Source: Pseudomonas sp. KK4 (GTDB lineage: Bacteria; Pseudomonadota; Gammaproteobacteria; Pseudomonadales; Pseudomonadaceae). Taken from it: a stretch of DNA of 64,000 nt. Where the stretch lies: positions 1 to 64,000 of the forward strand of contig NZ_LYVP01000018.1 in NCBI RefSeq assembly GCF_001984065.1, written 5' to 3'. The notes under the pieces were generated by a model. The model was not told the DNA's origin. It worked only from the letters and a program-made list of their open reading frames with translations, and made no database searches. Position 1 is the stretch's first letter, and the number at the start of each line of letters is the position of its first letter. Of the stretch, positions 19,156 through 29,088 are shown piece by piece. A program made the translations under genes and the position numbers.

Positions 19156-20481
19156 ATGCGCGTGATGAAGTGGAGCATGATCGCACTGGCTGTTGCAGCT
19201 GGTACCTCGCAGTTCGCAGTGGCGTCTTCTCAAGACGATTCCAAGGGTTTCTTCGGCGATCAAAGCCTGAAACTCAAAACTCGTTTTGAATACATGAACC
19301 GCGACTACAAAAACGGTGCAGCCAACAACGCAGACTCCGGCTATCGCCAGTCCTCCGGCCTCAGCCAGTTGCTCACTTACGAGTCGGGCTTCACTCAAGG
19401 TACTGTTGGTTTCGGTCTTGATGCCATGGCAATGGGCGCAGTCAAACTGGACGGCGGCTCGGGCCACCGCGGTAACGGCCTGTTCGCAATCGACAGCGAC
19501 AACAACGAAGAGAAATCCCAGGGCAAGATCGGTGGTGCAGTCAAACTGCGTCTGTCCGACACCGTTGCGAAATGGGGTCAACAATTCGTTGCCAGCCCGG
19601 TACTGGCCACTGACGACAGCCGTATGCTGCCAGAAGTTGCTACCGGTACTCTGATCACTTCCAAAGAGATCAAAGGCCTGGAACTGTACGCTGGTCGCTT
19701 CAACGCCATCAGCGCTCAAACCGGTATGGCTCGTGACAGCATCGGCGGTATTGCTGACGAAGACAGCGGTCTGCACGCCAAAGGCCTGAGCAACAGCATC
19801 AACATCGTCGGTGGCAGCTACGCCTTCACCGATAACTTCACCGGTGCACTGGCTGCTTCGGATGCTGAAGATTACTTCAAGAAGTACTACATCAACCTGA
19901 ACTACACCCTGCCAATCGCTGACAATCAGTCCCTGAACTTTGACCTCAACGGTTACAAAACCAAGGGCGACAATCGTGGCGACACAGTCGAAGCACTCAC
20001 CGACGGCGTTGCGGGCGTAGACAACAACCTGTGGTCCCTGGCAGCTGCCTACAGCCTCGGCGCTCACAAGTTCACCCTGGCCTACCAGCAGTCCAGCGGC
20101 GACAACGCTTACTACTACGGCGTTGACGGTAACAGCACCATCTTCGTTTCCAACTCCATTCAGATCTCCGACTTCGTGGGCCGCGAGGAGAAATCCTACC
20201 AAGCTCGCTACGACCTGAACATGGCTACCTTCGGCGTACCTGGTCTGAGCTTCATGACCCGTTACGTAATGGGTAACAACATCAAGGTTGCAAACGCCGG
20301 CGAAGGCAAAGAAAACGAGTGGAACATCGAGTCCAAGTACGTGGTGCAGGAAGGCCCGGCCAAAGACCTGTCTTTCCGTGCTCGTTTCGCCAACTACCGT
20401 GCAAACGGCGCTTACCAGTCCTACTCGCGTGACAACTACGACACCCGTCTGATCATCGAGTACCCGCTGAACATCCTGTAA
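19156..20481 (+). CDS. OprD-family outer-membrane porin
   Basis: A 441-residue precursor with a signal peptide (MRVMKWSMIALAVAAG, cleavage near FAVA-SS) and an 18-stranded OprD-type barrel with alternating aromatic and polar residues, ending in the outer-membrane signature IIEYPLNIL. OprD porins take up basic amino acids, dipeptides or organic acids. SQDDSKGFFGDQSLKLKTRFEYMNRDY is the usual OprD opening. Its place next to the HIT/slyX/cold-shock genes matches oprD (PA0958) in P. aeruginosa as I recall, so it may be the true oprD orthologue, but OprD paralogues are numerous and the substrate cannot be read from sequence. Codon use is strongly biased (highly expressed gene). Shine-Dalgarno AAGGAGC is nine bases before the ATG. 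Confidence 0.93.
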   Translation: MRVMKWSMIALAVAAGTSQFAVASSQDDSKGFFGDQSLKLKTRFEYMNRDYKNGAANNADSGYRQSSGLSQLLTYESGFTQGTVGFGLDAMAMGAVKLDGGSGHRGNGLFAIDSDNNEEKSQGKIGGAVKLRLSDTVAKWGQQFVASPVLATDDSRMLPEVATGTLITSKEIKGLELYAGRFNAISAQTGMARDSIGGIADEDSGLHAKGLSNSINIVGGSYAFTDNFTGALAASDAEDYFKKYYINLNYTLPIADNQSLNFDLNGYKTKGDNRGDTVEALTDGVAGVDNNLWSLAAAYSLGAHKFTLAYQQSSGDNAYYYGVDGNSTIFVSNSIQISDFVGREEKSYQARYDLNMATFGVPGLSFMTRYVMGNNIKVANAGEGKENEWNIESKYVVQEGPAKDLSFRARFANYRANGAYQSYSRDNYDTRLIIEYPLNIL

Positions 20482-20511
20482 TCAGGGTGTAAAACGCAAG
20501 TACTGTAGATC

Positions 20512-20549
20512 AAAAAACGCCCACCTCTTCAGGTGGGCGTTTTTTTATG
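20512..20549 (+). terminator. Intrinsic terminator of the porin gene
   Basis: ACGCCCACCT and AGGTGGGCGT form a 10-bp stem with a CTTC loop followed by seven T; an A-run precedes it. Confidence 0.92.
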
Positions 20550-20630
20550 CCTGCCACAGACTGATCACTCCTACAAACTACTTGCAGTCATAACATTAGT
20601 AGTTTTTTCAATGAACCGATCAATAGTCAC

Positions 20631-20666
20631 AAAAAAGCCCAAGAGACTTTTAACCTCTCGGGCTTA
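20631..20666 (-). terminator. Intrinsic terminator after mscS
   Basis: AAGCCC-AAGAG pairs with CTCT-GGGCTT and, on the minus strand, runs into six T (20636-20631). It lies 21 bases after the mscS stop. Confidence 0.8.
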
Positions 20667-20687
20667 TGCACTAACAACAAAACAGGC

Positions 20688-21530
20688 TTACTGCACCGAT
20701 GCTTCCTGAACCACGCGAACTACTCGCTGCGGAAACGGAATGTCGATACCGGCGGTTTTCAATCGATCGCGGGACTGTTCATTAAACATGAACATCACAT
20801 CCCAATAATCGGCTGTTTTAACCCAGACACGCAGGGAAACAGTGATCGAACTGTCGCCCAGGGTCGAAATCACCGCCTGAGGCGCGGGGTCCGTCAGAAC
20901 ACGGGGATCCTTGGCCAGATCCAGCAACACCTGACGAGCCTTTTGCAGATCCGCTTCGTAATCCACGCCTACATCGAACACCACTTTGCGGGTCGGCTGA
21001 CGGTTGGTATTAGTGATGATGCCATTGGACAGGTTACCGTTTGGCACGATGATGGTCTTGTTATCGCCAGTACGCAGAACGGTGTGAAAGATCTGGATAC
21101 TGTCGACCGTACCCGCAACACCCTGGGCTTCGATCCAGTCACCGATGCGGAACGGGCGGAACAGCAGAATCAGCACGCCGCCGGCGAAATTCGCCAGGCT
21201 GCCTTGCAACGCCAGACCGATGGCCAGGCCCGCTGCACCGATGGCCGCCACGAACGAAGTGGTTTCCACACCGATCATCGACGCCACGCTGACGATCAGC
21301 AGGATCTTCAGAATGATGTTGGCCAGGCTGCTGATGAATCCTTGCAGGGCCAGGTCTGCGTTACGCAGGGCGATCAGCCCGCCCAGCTTCTGGGTGACCT
21401 TGTTGATCAGCCACCAGCCGATGGCCAGGGTAATCACTGCCAGCAGCACGCGGCTGCCGTATTCCATGATCATCGGTATCCAGGCCTGGGATGCCTTCAC
21501 CAGGTTGTCTACCTCTGCATTCAAATCCAT
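20688..21530 (-). CDS. mscS: Small-conductance mechanosensitive channel MscS
   Basis: MscS opens under membrane tension and releases solutes on hypo-osmotic shock. The 280 residues show three transmembrane helices (about 24-44, 65-86 and the pore helix 90-127) with the signature glycine/alanine pore segment AAIGAAGLAIGLALQGSLANFAGGVL, then the beta domain with RPFRIGDWIE and IIVPNGNLSNGIITN, and the alpha/beta C-terminal vestibule. Length matches E. coli MscS. It lies 137 bases past the yajQ stop on the same strand. Confidence 0.95.
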   Translation of the reverse strand: MDLNAEVDNLVKASQAWIPMIMEYGSRVLLAVITLAIGWWLINKVTQKLGGLIALRNADLALQGFISSLANIILKILLIVSVASMIGVETTSFVAAIGAAGLAIGLALQGSLANFAGGVLILLFRPFRIGDWIEAQGVAGTVDSIQIFHTVLRTGDNKTIIVPNGNLSNGIITNTNRQPTRKVVFDVGVDYEADLQKARQVLLDLAKDPRVLTDPAPQAVISTLGDSSITVSLRVWVKTADYWDVMFMFNEQSRDRLKTAGIDIPFPQRVVRVVQEASVQ

Positions 21531-21667
21531 GTTCGTTCTCCTGATTTCCGGCTACCCGGCACACGAAAAAATAAACGGCAGAAAAGACCGAGCCCGGTCA
21601 GGCTCAATCGTTTCCACCGTTACTTGGGGCTCGGACGCCGAAAACGCCGAGAGGTTCCCGCCACAGG

Positions 21668-22153
21668 TCAGTCGCGGAAGTTGTTGAACTGCAGCGGCAT
21701 GCCAAATTCCTTGGCGCGCAGTGCGGCGATGGCTTCCTGCAGGTCATCACGCTTCTTGCCGGTTACACGTACCTGCTCGCCCTGGATGGCGGCCTGCACC
21801 TTGAGCTTGGCGTCCTTGATGTGCGCCACGATCTTCTTCGCCAGTTCCTTGTCGATGCCTTCTTTAAGCACGGCTTCCTGCTTCATCAGCTTGCCCGAAG
21901 CAAAAGCGTCCTTGACCTCAAGGCACTGCACATCGATCTTGCGCTTGACCAGGGCCAGCTTGAGGATCTCGATCATCGCTTCGAGCTGGAAATCCGCTTC
22001 GGCGGTCAGGTTGACGGTCAGGTCCTTTTCCTTGAACTCGAAGCTGCCCTTGCCTTTCAGGTCATAGCGACGATCGAGTTCCTTGACGGCGTTCTCGACC
22101 GCGTTGGTGACTTCGTGTTTGTCCAGTTCGGATACCACGTCGAACGACGGCAT
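21668..22153 (-). CDS. yajQ: YajQ family nucleotide-binding protein
   Basis: A 161-residue protein starting [15 protein letters not shown], the family N-terminus (ATG at 22153; the frame is open 11 codons further up). YajQ folds as two RNP-like domains and binds nucleic acid or nucleotides; homologues in Xanthomonas and P. aeruginosa bind cyclic di-GMP and influence virulence genes. The conserved C-terminus [14 protein letters not shown] is intact. It is divergent from panE, sharing a 140-base promoter region. Confidence 0.95.
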   Translation of the reverse strand: MPSFDVVSELDKHEVTNAVENAVKELDRRYDLKGKGSFEFKEKDLTVNLTAEADFQLEAMIEILKLALVKRKIDVQCLEVKDAFASGKLMKQEAVLKEGIDKELAKKIVAHIKDAKLKVQAAIQGEQVRVTGKKRDDLQEAIAALRAKEFGMPLQFNNFRD

Positions 22154-22212
22154 GTAATCTCTCCAATAAAGGGCGCGCTCGATCAAGATGGAGCACGCCT
22201 GGCTTGCGGTAA

Positions 22213-23211
<999 letters not shown>

Positions 23212-23256
23212 GCAGCGGCTACGCTGGCCACTTGTTCCTTTGCTGCGATAAACCTG

Positions 23257-25293
23257 ATGCCATTGCGCCAGCGTCTTGAAAACCTTCCGGTCGGCCAGAA
23301 ACTGCTGGCTGCCCTGTTGGTGCTGTTGACCACCGTGCTGCTCGTCGCCAACCTGACCTTCATCAGCGCCGCCTACTACATTTCCCAGGAAAGCATGGCG
23401 CCCCAGGCCTTGCAAACCATCGGTCGGCTGGTGGCCAATCCGAGCCTGATTTCCGAGGCACTGACATCGCCACAGAGCGCCGAGCGCCTGCTCAACGAGC
23501 TCAACAGCTATTCCCCGCTGCGCGCCGCTGCCCTGTATGACGGCACGGGCGAGCGCCTGGCGCAGCTGCAACATGGCGATCATCTGAAACTGCCCGAGCA
23601 CTACCGACACATCGAATCCTGGCAAGCCACCGAGTTTCGCAGCAATCAAGTGGTCACCCTGCCCCGCCCAGGCGCAGCGCCGGGCCATTTGCTGCTGGTG
23701 GCCAGCAGTGAATTGCCGATGGCGTTCTACACCGGCACCCTGACCGCCAGCCTTGGCATCCTGATCTTCAGCGTGCTGCTATGGCTGGTAATCGCCCGGC
23801 AGATCAAACGCCTGATCACTCGGCCGATCCATCAACTCGAAGAATTGTCGCGACAGGTCACCCGCGAGGAGAACTACGCCCTGCGCGCCTCCCGCGGCAA
23901 CCACGACGAAATCGGCAGCCTGGCTGAGGCCTTCAACACCATGCTGTCACGCATCGAGGCTCGGGAGCAGCAGCTCAAGCGGGCGCGGGATGACTCCCAG
24001 GCTGCCTACGATCAGGCCCAGGGCCTGGCCGAGGAAACCCGCCACACCAACCGCAAACTGGAACTCGAAGTCCAGGTGCGCAGCAAGATCGAGAAGAAAC
24101 TCACCGGATTCCAGAACTACCTCAACAGCATCATCGACTCCATGCCCTCGGCGCTCATCGCCCTCGACGAACAGCTCTACGTGACGCAATGGAACCAGGA
24201 AGCCAGCGCCCTTTCCGGCACCCGCCTGGATGAAGCCCTGAACCAGCCGATCTTTCTCGCCTTCGAGCCGCTCAAGCCGTTCCTGCCGCAACTCAAGCAA
24301 ACCGTCGAGCAACACACGGTGGCCAAGATCGAGCGCGTGACTTGGGTCAAGGACGACGATGCCCGGCATTACGCCCTGACCTTCTATCCCCTGATGGGCG
24401 GTGCCGGGCGCGGTGTGGTCATTCGAATCGACGACATCACCCAGCGCCTGTCCCTGGAAGAAATGATGGTGCAGTCGGAGAAGATGCTCTCCGTCGGGGG
24501 CCTGGCGGCAGGCATGGCCCATGAAATCAACAACCCTCTGGGGGCCATCCTGCATAACGTACAGAACATCCGCCGACGCCTGTCTCCCGACCTGCCCAAG
24601 AACCTCGAACAGGCGGAGCAGGTCGGTATCGAACTGGCCACCGTCAACAACTACCTCAAGGCCCGGGAAGTGCCGCAATTGCTCGACGGCATCCAACAGG
24701 CCGGCGCCCGTGCGGCGAAAATCGTCACCCATATGCTCAGCTTCAGCCGCCGCAGCACTCGGCAAATGGCCCCGTGCGACTTGCCGGCACTGATTGATCA
24801 AGCGGTGGAAATCGCCGGTAACGACTTCGACCTGGCGATCGGCTTCGATTTCAAGGGCCAGGCCATCATTCGCCAGTTCGACCCAGCGCTCGGCCCGGTG
24901 CCCGGCACCGCCAACGAACTGGAACAGGTGCTGCTCAACCTGCTCAAGAACGCCGCCCAGGCCATTCACCAGCGTGAAGACGATCGCGAGCCCGGCCGAA
25001 TCATTCTGCGTACCCGCCTCAATCCGCCATGGGCGGAAATCCAGGTGGAGGACAACGGCATCGGCATGAGCGAAAACGTGCGCAAGCGTACCTTCGAGCC
25101 GTTTTTCACCACCAAGGAGATCGGCCAGGGCACCGGCCTGGGCCTGTCAGTGTCGTACTTCATCATCACCAACAACCACAAGGGTCAGATGGAAGTGCAA
25201 TCGACCCTGGGCCAGGGCACCTGCTTCACCTTGCGCCTGCCCCTGGCGGGCACCCCGCTCGTCTCTCAAGAACTCAACCAGCTATCGAGGTAA
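23257..25293 (+). CDS. Orphan PAS-containing sensor histidine kinase
   Basis: A 678-residue inner-membrane histidine kinase. Segments: transmembrane helix 1 at about 16-40, a periplasmic region 41-158, helix 2 at about 160-183, HAMP about 184-236, coiled-coil about 236-285, PAS about 288-395, the dimerisation/phosphoacceptor box GMAHEINNPLGAI with His422, and an ATPase domain with N box ELEQVLLNLLKNAAQAI, G1 DNGIGM and G2 GTGLGLSV. No response regulator is adjacent. The ribosome site of the next gene lies inside its 3' end, so it is coupled to the cobalamin adenosyltransferase. The input signal is unknown. Confidence 0.9.
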   Translation: MPLRQRLENLPVGQKLLAALLVLLTTVLLVANLTFISAAYYISQESMAPQALQTIGRLVANPSLISEALTSPQSAERLLNELNSYSPLRAAALYDGTGERLAQLQHGDHLKLPEHYRHIESWQATEFRSNQVVTLPRPGAAPGHLLLVASSELPMAFYTGTLTASLGILIFSVLLWLVIARQIKRLITRPIHQLEELSRQVTREENYALRASRGNHDEIGSLAEAFNTMLSRIEAREQQLKRARDDSQAAYDQAQGLAEETRHTNRKLELEVQVRSKIEKKLTGFQNYLNSIIDSMPSALIALDEQLYVTQWNQEASALSGTRLDEALNQPIFLAFEPLKPFLPQLKQTVEQHTVAKIERVTWVKDDDARHYALTFYPLMGGAGRGVVIRIDDITQRLSLEEMMVQSEKMLSVGGLAAGMAHEINNPLGAILHNVQNIRRRLSPDLPKNLEQAEQVGIELATVNNYLKAREVPQLLDGIQQAGARAAKIVTHMLSFSRRSTRQMAPCDLPALIDQAVEIAGNDFDLAIGFDFKGQAIIRQFDPALGPVPGTANELEQVLLNLLKNAAQAIHQREDDREPGRIILRTRLNPPWAEIQVEDNGIGMSENVRKRTFEPFFTTKEIGQGTGLGLSVSYFIITNNHKGQMEVQSTLGQGTCFTLRLPLAGTPLVSQELNQLSR

Positions 25294-25296
25294 ACC

Positions 25297-25878
25297 ATGG
25301 GCTTTCGCCTGTCGAAGATTTACACCCGCACCGGTGACAAAGGCGAAACCGGCCTGGGCGACGGCCGTCGCGTGCCCAAGGATCACCCACGGATCGAAGC
25401 GATTGGCGAGGTCGATAGCCTGAACAGTCAGATCGGCGTGCTGCTGGCTGGGCTCACGGCGGAGCGCGTCGTGCATCCGGGGCTTGAGGAAGTGATCGAG
25501 GTATTGGCACCCTGCCAGCACCGGTTGTTCGACTTGGGCGGCGAACTGGCGATGCCGGAATACCAGGCATTGAACACTGCAGAAATCGAACGCCTGGAAG
25601 CCGCGATCGATGTGTGGAATGAAGAGTTGGGGCCGCTGGAGAACTTCATCTTGCCGGGCGGCTCGGCGTTGATTGCGCAAGCCCACGTCTGCAGAAGCCT
25701 GGCACGCAGCGCCGAGCGGCGGTGTCAACATTTGAACGCGCTTGAACCGCTGGCCGGGATTGGGCTGGCATACATCAATCGTTTGTCGGATTTGTTGTTT
25801 GTCGTGGCGCGGGTGATTGCACGGCGCCAGGGGGTGGCGGAGATTCTTTGGCAGCCGGCGGTGAAACCCGGGGTTTAG
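25297..25878 (+). CDS. PduO-type ATP:cob(I)alamin adenosyltransferase
   Basis: A 193-residue enzyme that transfers the adenosyl group of ATP to cob(I)alamin to make coenzyme B12. The ATP-binding N-terminus SKIYTRTGDKGETGLGDGRR and the C-terminal NRLSDLLFVVARV carry the PduO-family residues; CRSLARSAERR is the conserved helix. It starts three bases after the histidine kinase stop, with GAGG eight bases before the ATG. A REPIN follows it. Confidence 0.93.
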   Translation: MGFRLSKIYTRTGDKGETGLGDGRRVPKDHPRIEAIGEVDSLNSQIGVLLAGLTAERVVHPGLEEVIEVLAPCQHRLFDLGGELAMPEYQALNTAEIERLEAAIDVWNEELGPLENFILPGGSALIAQAHVCRSLARSAERRCQHLNALEPLAGIGLAYINRLSDLLFVVARVIARRQGVAEILWQPAVKPGV

Positions 25879-25894
25879 TCGGCGTCTGCGAGGA

Positions 25895-25978
25895 CGCTTT
25901 CGCGAGCAAGCTCGCTCCCACATTTTGATGCGTGTACGACGCTGATCAAATGTGGGAGCGGGCTTGCTCGCGAAGGCG
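25895..25978. repeat. REPIN (inward-arm type) after the adenosyltransferase
   Basis: CGCTTTCGCGAGCAAGCTCGCTCCCACA at the left and TGTGGGAGCGGGCTTGCTCG plus CGAAGGCG at the right; arms are in the opposite order from the copy at 1361. It lies between two convergent genes. Confidence 0.9.
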
Positions 25979-25998
25979 GCTCAATCATCGCCGCTAAA

Positions 25999-26943
25999 TC
26001 AGGCCTCAGGCCAAAACGCCCGTATCCCCGCCACACCTTGTGCGCCCACCGACCAAGCCTTTTCAAGCTCAGCAGGCCCAACACCACCGAGCAAGAACAC
26101 CGGTTTGCTGAAACCCTGGATCAAGGTCGAAGCCTGTTCCCAGCCCAGCGGCTCAGCCCCCGGATGGGTCAGGGTGGGCTGTACCGGTGACAAGGTCACG
26201 AAATCCACACCCATCTCTTCGGCCAGGGCCAATTCCTCAGCGTTATGGCATGAAGCCGCCAGCCAGCGCGACGCCGGCAATGGTCGACCGGCAGCGGCGT
26301 ATTTGCGCAACTGAGCCGAGGTGATGTGCCAGCCTGCGGACGGGAAGTCCCCCAGCCACTCGAACGGCCCCTTGATCATCAACTGCGCCTTGCCGGCACA
26401 CAGCCCGACCGCATCTACCGCCAGATCGCGGTATTTCGGGTCGTAGCCATTCGGCGCACGCAACTGAATCAACTTGATGCCACCGGCGATGGCTTTCTGA
26501 ATTCCGCGCAGCAGGGCCGGCGTTTCCAGGTCCTGCGGGGTAATCAGGTACTGCCCGGGCAATCGGGCGGCGGCGACGATGGGCCGGTTGGCTTCAGGAA
26601 ATTCGTAATCCGACAGTTCACGGGGCGTCACCCAGGCCAGCGGCTGGCCCTCAGCGCCATGCGGCTCGCCGCTGAATGCCGAGACTTCCCAGACATCCAG
26701 CAACACCTGCTTGTCCGGGTAATCGTGACGAACCTTGATCAACGGACGCCCCGCACTGACCACAATGCCCAGTTCTTCCTGAAGTTCACGGGCCAGTGCG
26801 GACTCAACCGACTCGTCGGCCTCGACCTTGCCGCCAGGAAACTCCCACAAACCACCCTGATGCTGGGTGTCAGCACGGCGGGCGATAAGGATTTTTCCAC
26901 TGCCGTCACGGATAACGGCAGCAGCTACGTGGACTCGTTTCAC
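25999..26943 (-). CDS. Nudix hydrolase fused to a thiamine-phosphate-synthase-like domain
   Basis: A 314-residue two-domain protein. Residues 1-130 are a MutT-type Nudix domain with a full Nudix box (GGKVEADESVESALARELQEELGI), predicted to clean oxidised nucleotides such as 8-oxo-dGTP. Residues 140-314 resemble ThiE/TenI (LIQLRAPN, WHITSAQL, SPVQPTLTHPGAEPLGW, FLLGGVGPAELEKA). The start is a GTG at 26943 that overlaps the GST stop (GTGA), giving MKRVHVAAAVIRD; the open frame upstream lies within the GST gene. This fusion is common in gammaproteobacteria; the activity of the second domain is not established. Confidence 0.9.
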   Translation of the reverse strand: MKRVHVAAAVIRDGSGKILIARRADTQHQGGLWEFPGGKVEADESVESALARELQEELGIVVSAGRPLIKVRHDYPDKQVLLDVWEVSAFSGEPHGAEGQPLAWVTPRELSDYEFPEANRPIVAAARLPGQYLITPQDLETPALLRGIQKAIAGGIKLIQLRAPNGYDPKYRDLAVDAVGLCAGKAQLMIKGPFEWLGDFPSAGWHITSAQLRKYAAAGRPLPASRWLAASCHNAEELALAEEMGVDFVTLSPVQPTLTHPGAEPLGWEQASTLIQGFSKPVFLLGGVGPAELEKAWSVGAQGVAGIRAFWPEA

Positions 26944-27572
26944 CGCTCGATTTCCTCCAGTCCGGCCTTTTGCCAAGCCTTGAAGGCCGGCCATTGGTAG
27001 ATGGTTTCAATATAGGCCTCGTCGACCGCCGGCATCTTTACCTGATAAGTGCGCAGACGTACGGCGATCGGCGCAAAAAATACGTCGGCCAGGGATACAC
27101 GGCCGAACAGGTACGGGCCGGTTTCAGTGGCAGCGGCGCGGCATTCGGCCCACAGGGCTGACATCCGTTCGATATCCAACTGGACGTCGGCCGGGACCGG
27201 CACCAGCGGTGCATCGCGGCTCAGGTCGAACGGCATGTTGCCGCGCATGCCGAAGAAGCCACTGTGCATTTGCGCACAGGCCGAACGCGCCTGGGCGCGG
27301 GCCGCGACATCCTTGGGCCACAGGCCGGCGTCGGGGAACTGCTCGGCCAGGTACTCGGCAATCGCCAGGGAGTCGGCGATGATGCCGTGTTCGGTCTTCA
27401 GCAGCGGGACTTTTCCGGTCGGCGAATGCTTGAGCAGCCGTTCGCGAGTGTCCGGCTGGTTGAGCTTGATCAGTTCTTCGGTGTAGGAAGCACCGGTCAG
27501 GTCGAGGGCCAGAGCGCCGCGCAGGGACCAGGAGGAAAACCGTTTGTCGCCGATGATCAGGTGCAGGCTCAT
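26940..27572 (-). CDS. Glutathione S-transferase family protein
   Basis: A 210-residue cytosolic GST. The thioredoxin-like N-terminal domain (residues 1-85) has RFSSWSLRG with the catalytic-region serine, SPTGKVPLL with the cis-proline, and ADSLAIAEYL for glutathione binding; the helical C-terminal domain follows. Substrate unknown. Translationally coupled to the Nudix fusion gene by a 4-base overlap. Confidence 0.92.
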   Translation of the reverse strand: MSLHLIIGDKRFSSWSLRGALALDLTGASYTEELIKLNQPDTRERLLKHSPTGKVPLLKTEHGIIADSLAIAEYLAEQFPDAGLWPKDVAARAQARSACAQMHSGFFGMRGNMPFDLSRDAPLVPVPADVQLDIERMSALWAECRAAATETGPYLFGRVSLADVFFAPIAVRLRTYQVKMPAVDEAYIETIYQWPAFKAWQKAGLEEIER

Positions 27573-27630
27573 GTTTTATTGCCTTTTCGTCAGGGGAACA
27601 AGCCAAAAAATCCAGCGTCTGGTGCTCCGT

Positions 27631-27718
27631 CTTCGCGAGCAAGCCCGCTCCCCCCCCTTGATCGAGTTCTTCCAGAAGAAGTGCGATCGAATGTGGGAGC
27701 GGGCTTGCTCGCGAAGGG
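27631..27718. repeat. REPIN (inward-arm type) between argJ and the GST gene
   Basis: CTTCGCGAGCAAGCCCGCTC at 27631-27650 and TGTGGGAGCGGGCTTGCTCG near the right end. The left arm is damaged: its TCCCACA end reads as a run of C (CCCCCCCC). Confidence 0.88.
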
Positions 27719-27739
27719 AGCGACCCGGCCTCAAGTCAA

Positions 27740-28957
27740 TCAAGTACGGTATTCGGCGTTGATCTTCACGTACTCGTGCGACAGGTCGGTGGTCCAGATG
27801 GTTTCGCTGCAGTCGCCGCGACCCAGCTCGATTCGGATAGTGATTTCTTCCTGTTGCATCACCGCCGCGCCCTGGGCTTCGGTGTAGGTCGCGGCGCGGG
27901 CGCCACGGCTGGCGATGCACACGTCACCGAGGAACACGTCGATCTTGCTGACGTCCAGGTTGGGCACGCCGGCACGGCCGACAGCGGCCAGGATGCGGCC
28001 CCAGTTTGGATCGGACGCGAACAGTGCGGTCTTGATCAGCGGCGAGTGGGCTACGGTGTAGCCGACGTCCAGGCATTCCTGGTGATTGCCGCCGCCATTG
28101 ACTTCAACAGTCACGAACTTGGTCGCGCCTTCACCGTCACGAACGATGGCCTGGGCCACGTCCATGCACACTTCGAACACCGCTTGCTTGAGCTTGGCGA
28201 ACAGTTCGCCTTCGGCGCGGGTGATTTCCGGCAAGGCCGCCTGACCGGTGGCGATCAGCATGCAGCAGTCGTTGGTCGAAGTATCGCCGTCGATGGTGAT
28301 GCGGTTGAACGACTTGTTGGCGCCGTCCAGCAACAGGTTTTGCAGCACCTCGCGGGAGACTTTGGCGTCGGTGGCGATGTAGCCGAGCATGGTGGCCATG
28401 TTCGGACGAATCATGCCCGCACCCTTGCTGATCCCGGTGACGGTGATGGTCACGCCATCATGCTGGAACTGACGGCTCGCGCCTTTTGGCAGGGTGTCAG
28501 TGGTCATGATGCCGGTGGCGGCAGCTTCCCAGTTGTTCACCGACAGGTCGTCGAGGGCGGCTTGCAACGCGCCTTCGATTTTCTCGACCGGCAGCGGTTC
28601 ACCGATCACACCGGTGGAGTACGGCAGCACCAGGCTGGCATCGACGCCGGTCAGTTCAGCCAGTTTGGCGCAGGTGCGCTCGGCCGCGGCCAGGCCTGGC
28701 TCGCCGGTACCGGCGTTGGCATTGCCGGTGTTGGTCAGCAGGTAACGTACCGGGCCTTGTACGCGCTGTTTGGCCAGGATCACGGGAGCGGCGCAAAAGG
28801 CGTTCAGGGTGAACACGCCTGCGACGGTCGAGCCTTCGGCACAGCGCATGACCACCACATCCTTGCGCCCCGGGCGCTTGATACCGGCCGAGGCGATACC
28901 GAGTTCAAAACCGGCAACCGGGTGCAACGTTGGCAAAGGACCAAGACCAACAGCCAT
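27740..28957 (-). CDS. argJ: Bifunctional ornithine acetyltransferase/N-acetylglutamate synthase
   Basis: ArgJ recycles the acetyl group from N-acetylornithine to glutamate and can also make N-acetylglutamate from acetyl-CoA, in arginine synthesis. The 405-residue precursor cleaves itself before Thr189 in the motif [15 protein letters not shown] to give alpha and beta chains; that motif is intact. [12 protein letters not shown] and the C-terminus VKINAEYRT are typical. It lies downstream of secA on the same strand with a 131-base gap. Confidence 0.96.
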   Translation of the reverse strand: MAVGLGPLPTLHPVAGFELGIASAGIKRPGRKDVVVMRCAEGSTVAGVFTLNAFCAAPVILAKQRVQGPVRYLLTNTGNANAGTGEPGLAAAERTCAKLAELTGVDASLVLPYSTGVIGEPLPVEKIEGALQAALDDLSVNNWEAAATGIMTTDTLPKGASRQFQHDGVTITVTGISKGAGMIRPNMATMLGYIATDAKVSREVLQNLLLDGANKSFNRITIDGDTSTNDCCMLIATGQAALPEITRAEGELFAKLKQAVFEVCMDVAQAIVRDGEGATKFVTVEVNGGGNHQECLDVGYTVAHSPLIKTALFASDPNWGRILAAVGRAGVPNLDVSKIDVFLGDVCIASRGARAATYTEAQGAAVMQQEEITIRIELGRGDCSETIWTTDLSHEYVKINAEYRT

Positions 28958-29030
28958 GAATGAGCTCCTTACAATGATGTCAGCACCGCTACGCTCTTTT
29001 TTTCAAGAAGGCGGTGGTTTGAATGGCAAA

Positions 29031-29060
29031 ACGCCGCGACGGCATGAGCCGGTCGCGGCG
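29031..29060 (-). terminator. Possible terminator after secA
   Basis: CCGCGAC and GTCGCGG-type arms around 29031-29060 form a GC-rich hairpin; on the minus strand it is followed by CGTTTTG. It lies between secA and argJ. Confidence 0.5.
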
Positions 29061-29088
29061 CGGGTATTTCAGCGTATGAAACGGGCTT

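Noticed and set aside
18946..20202. 418-codon open frame on the minus strand
   Set aside because: Antisense to the OprD-family porin, whose strong codon bias opens the opposite frame.
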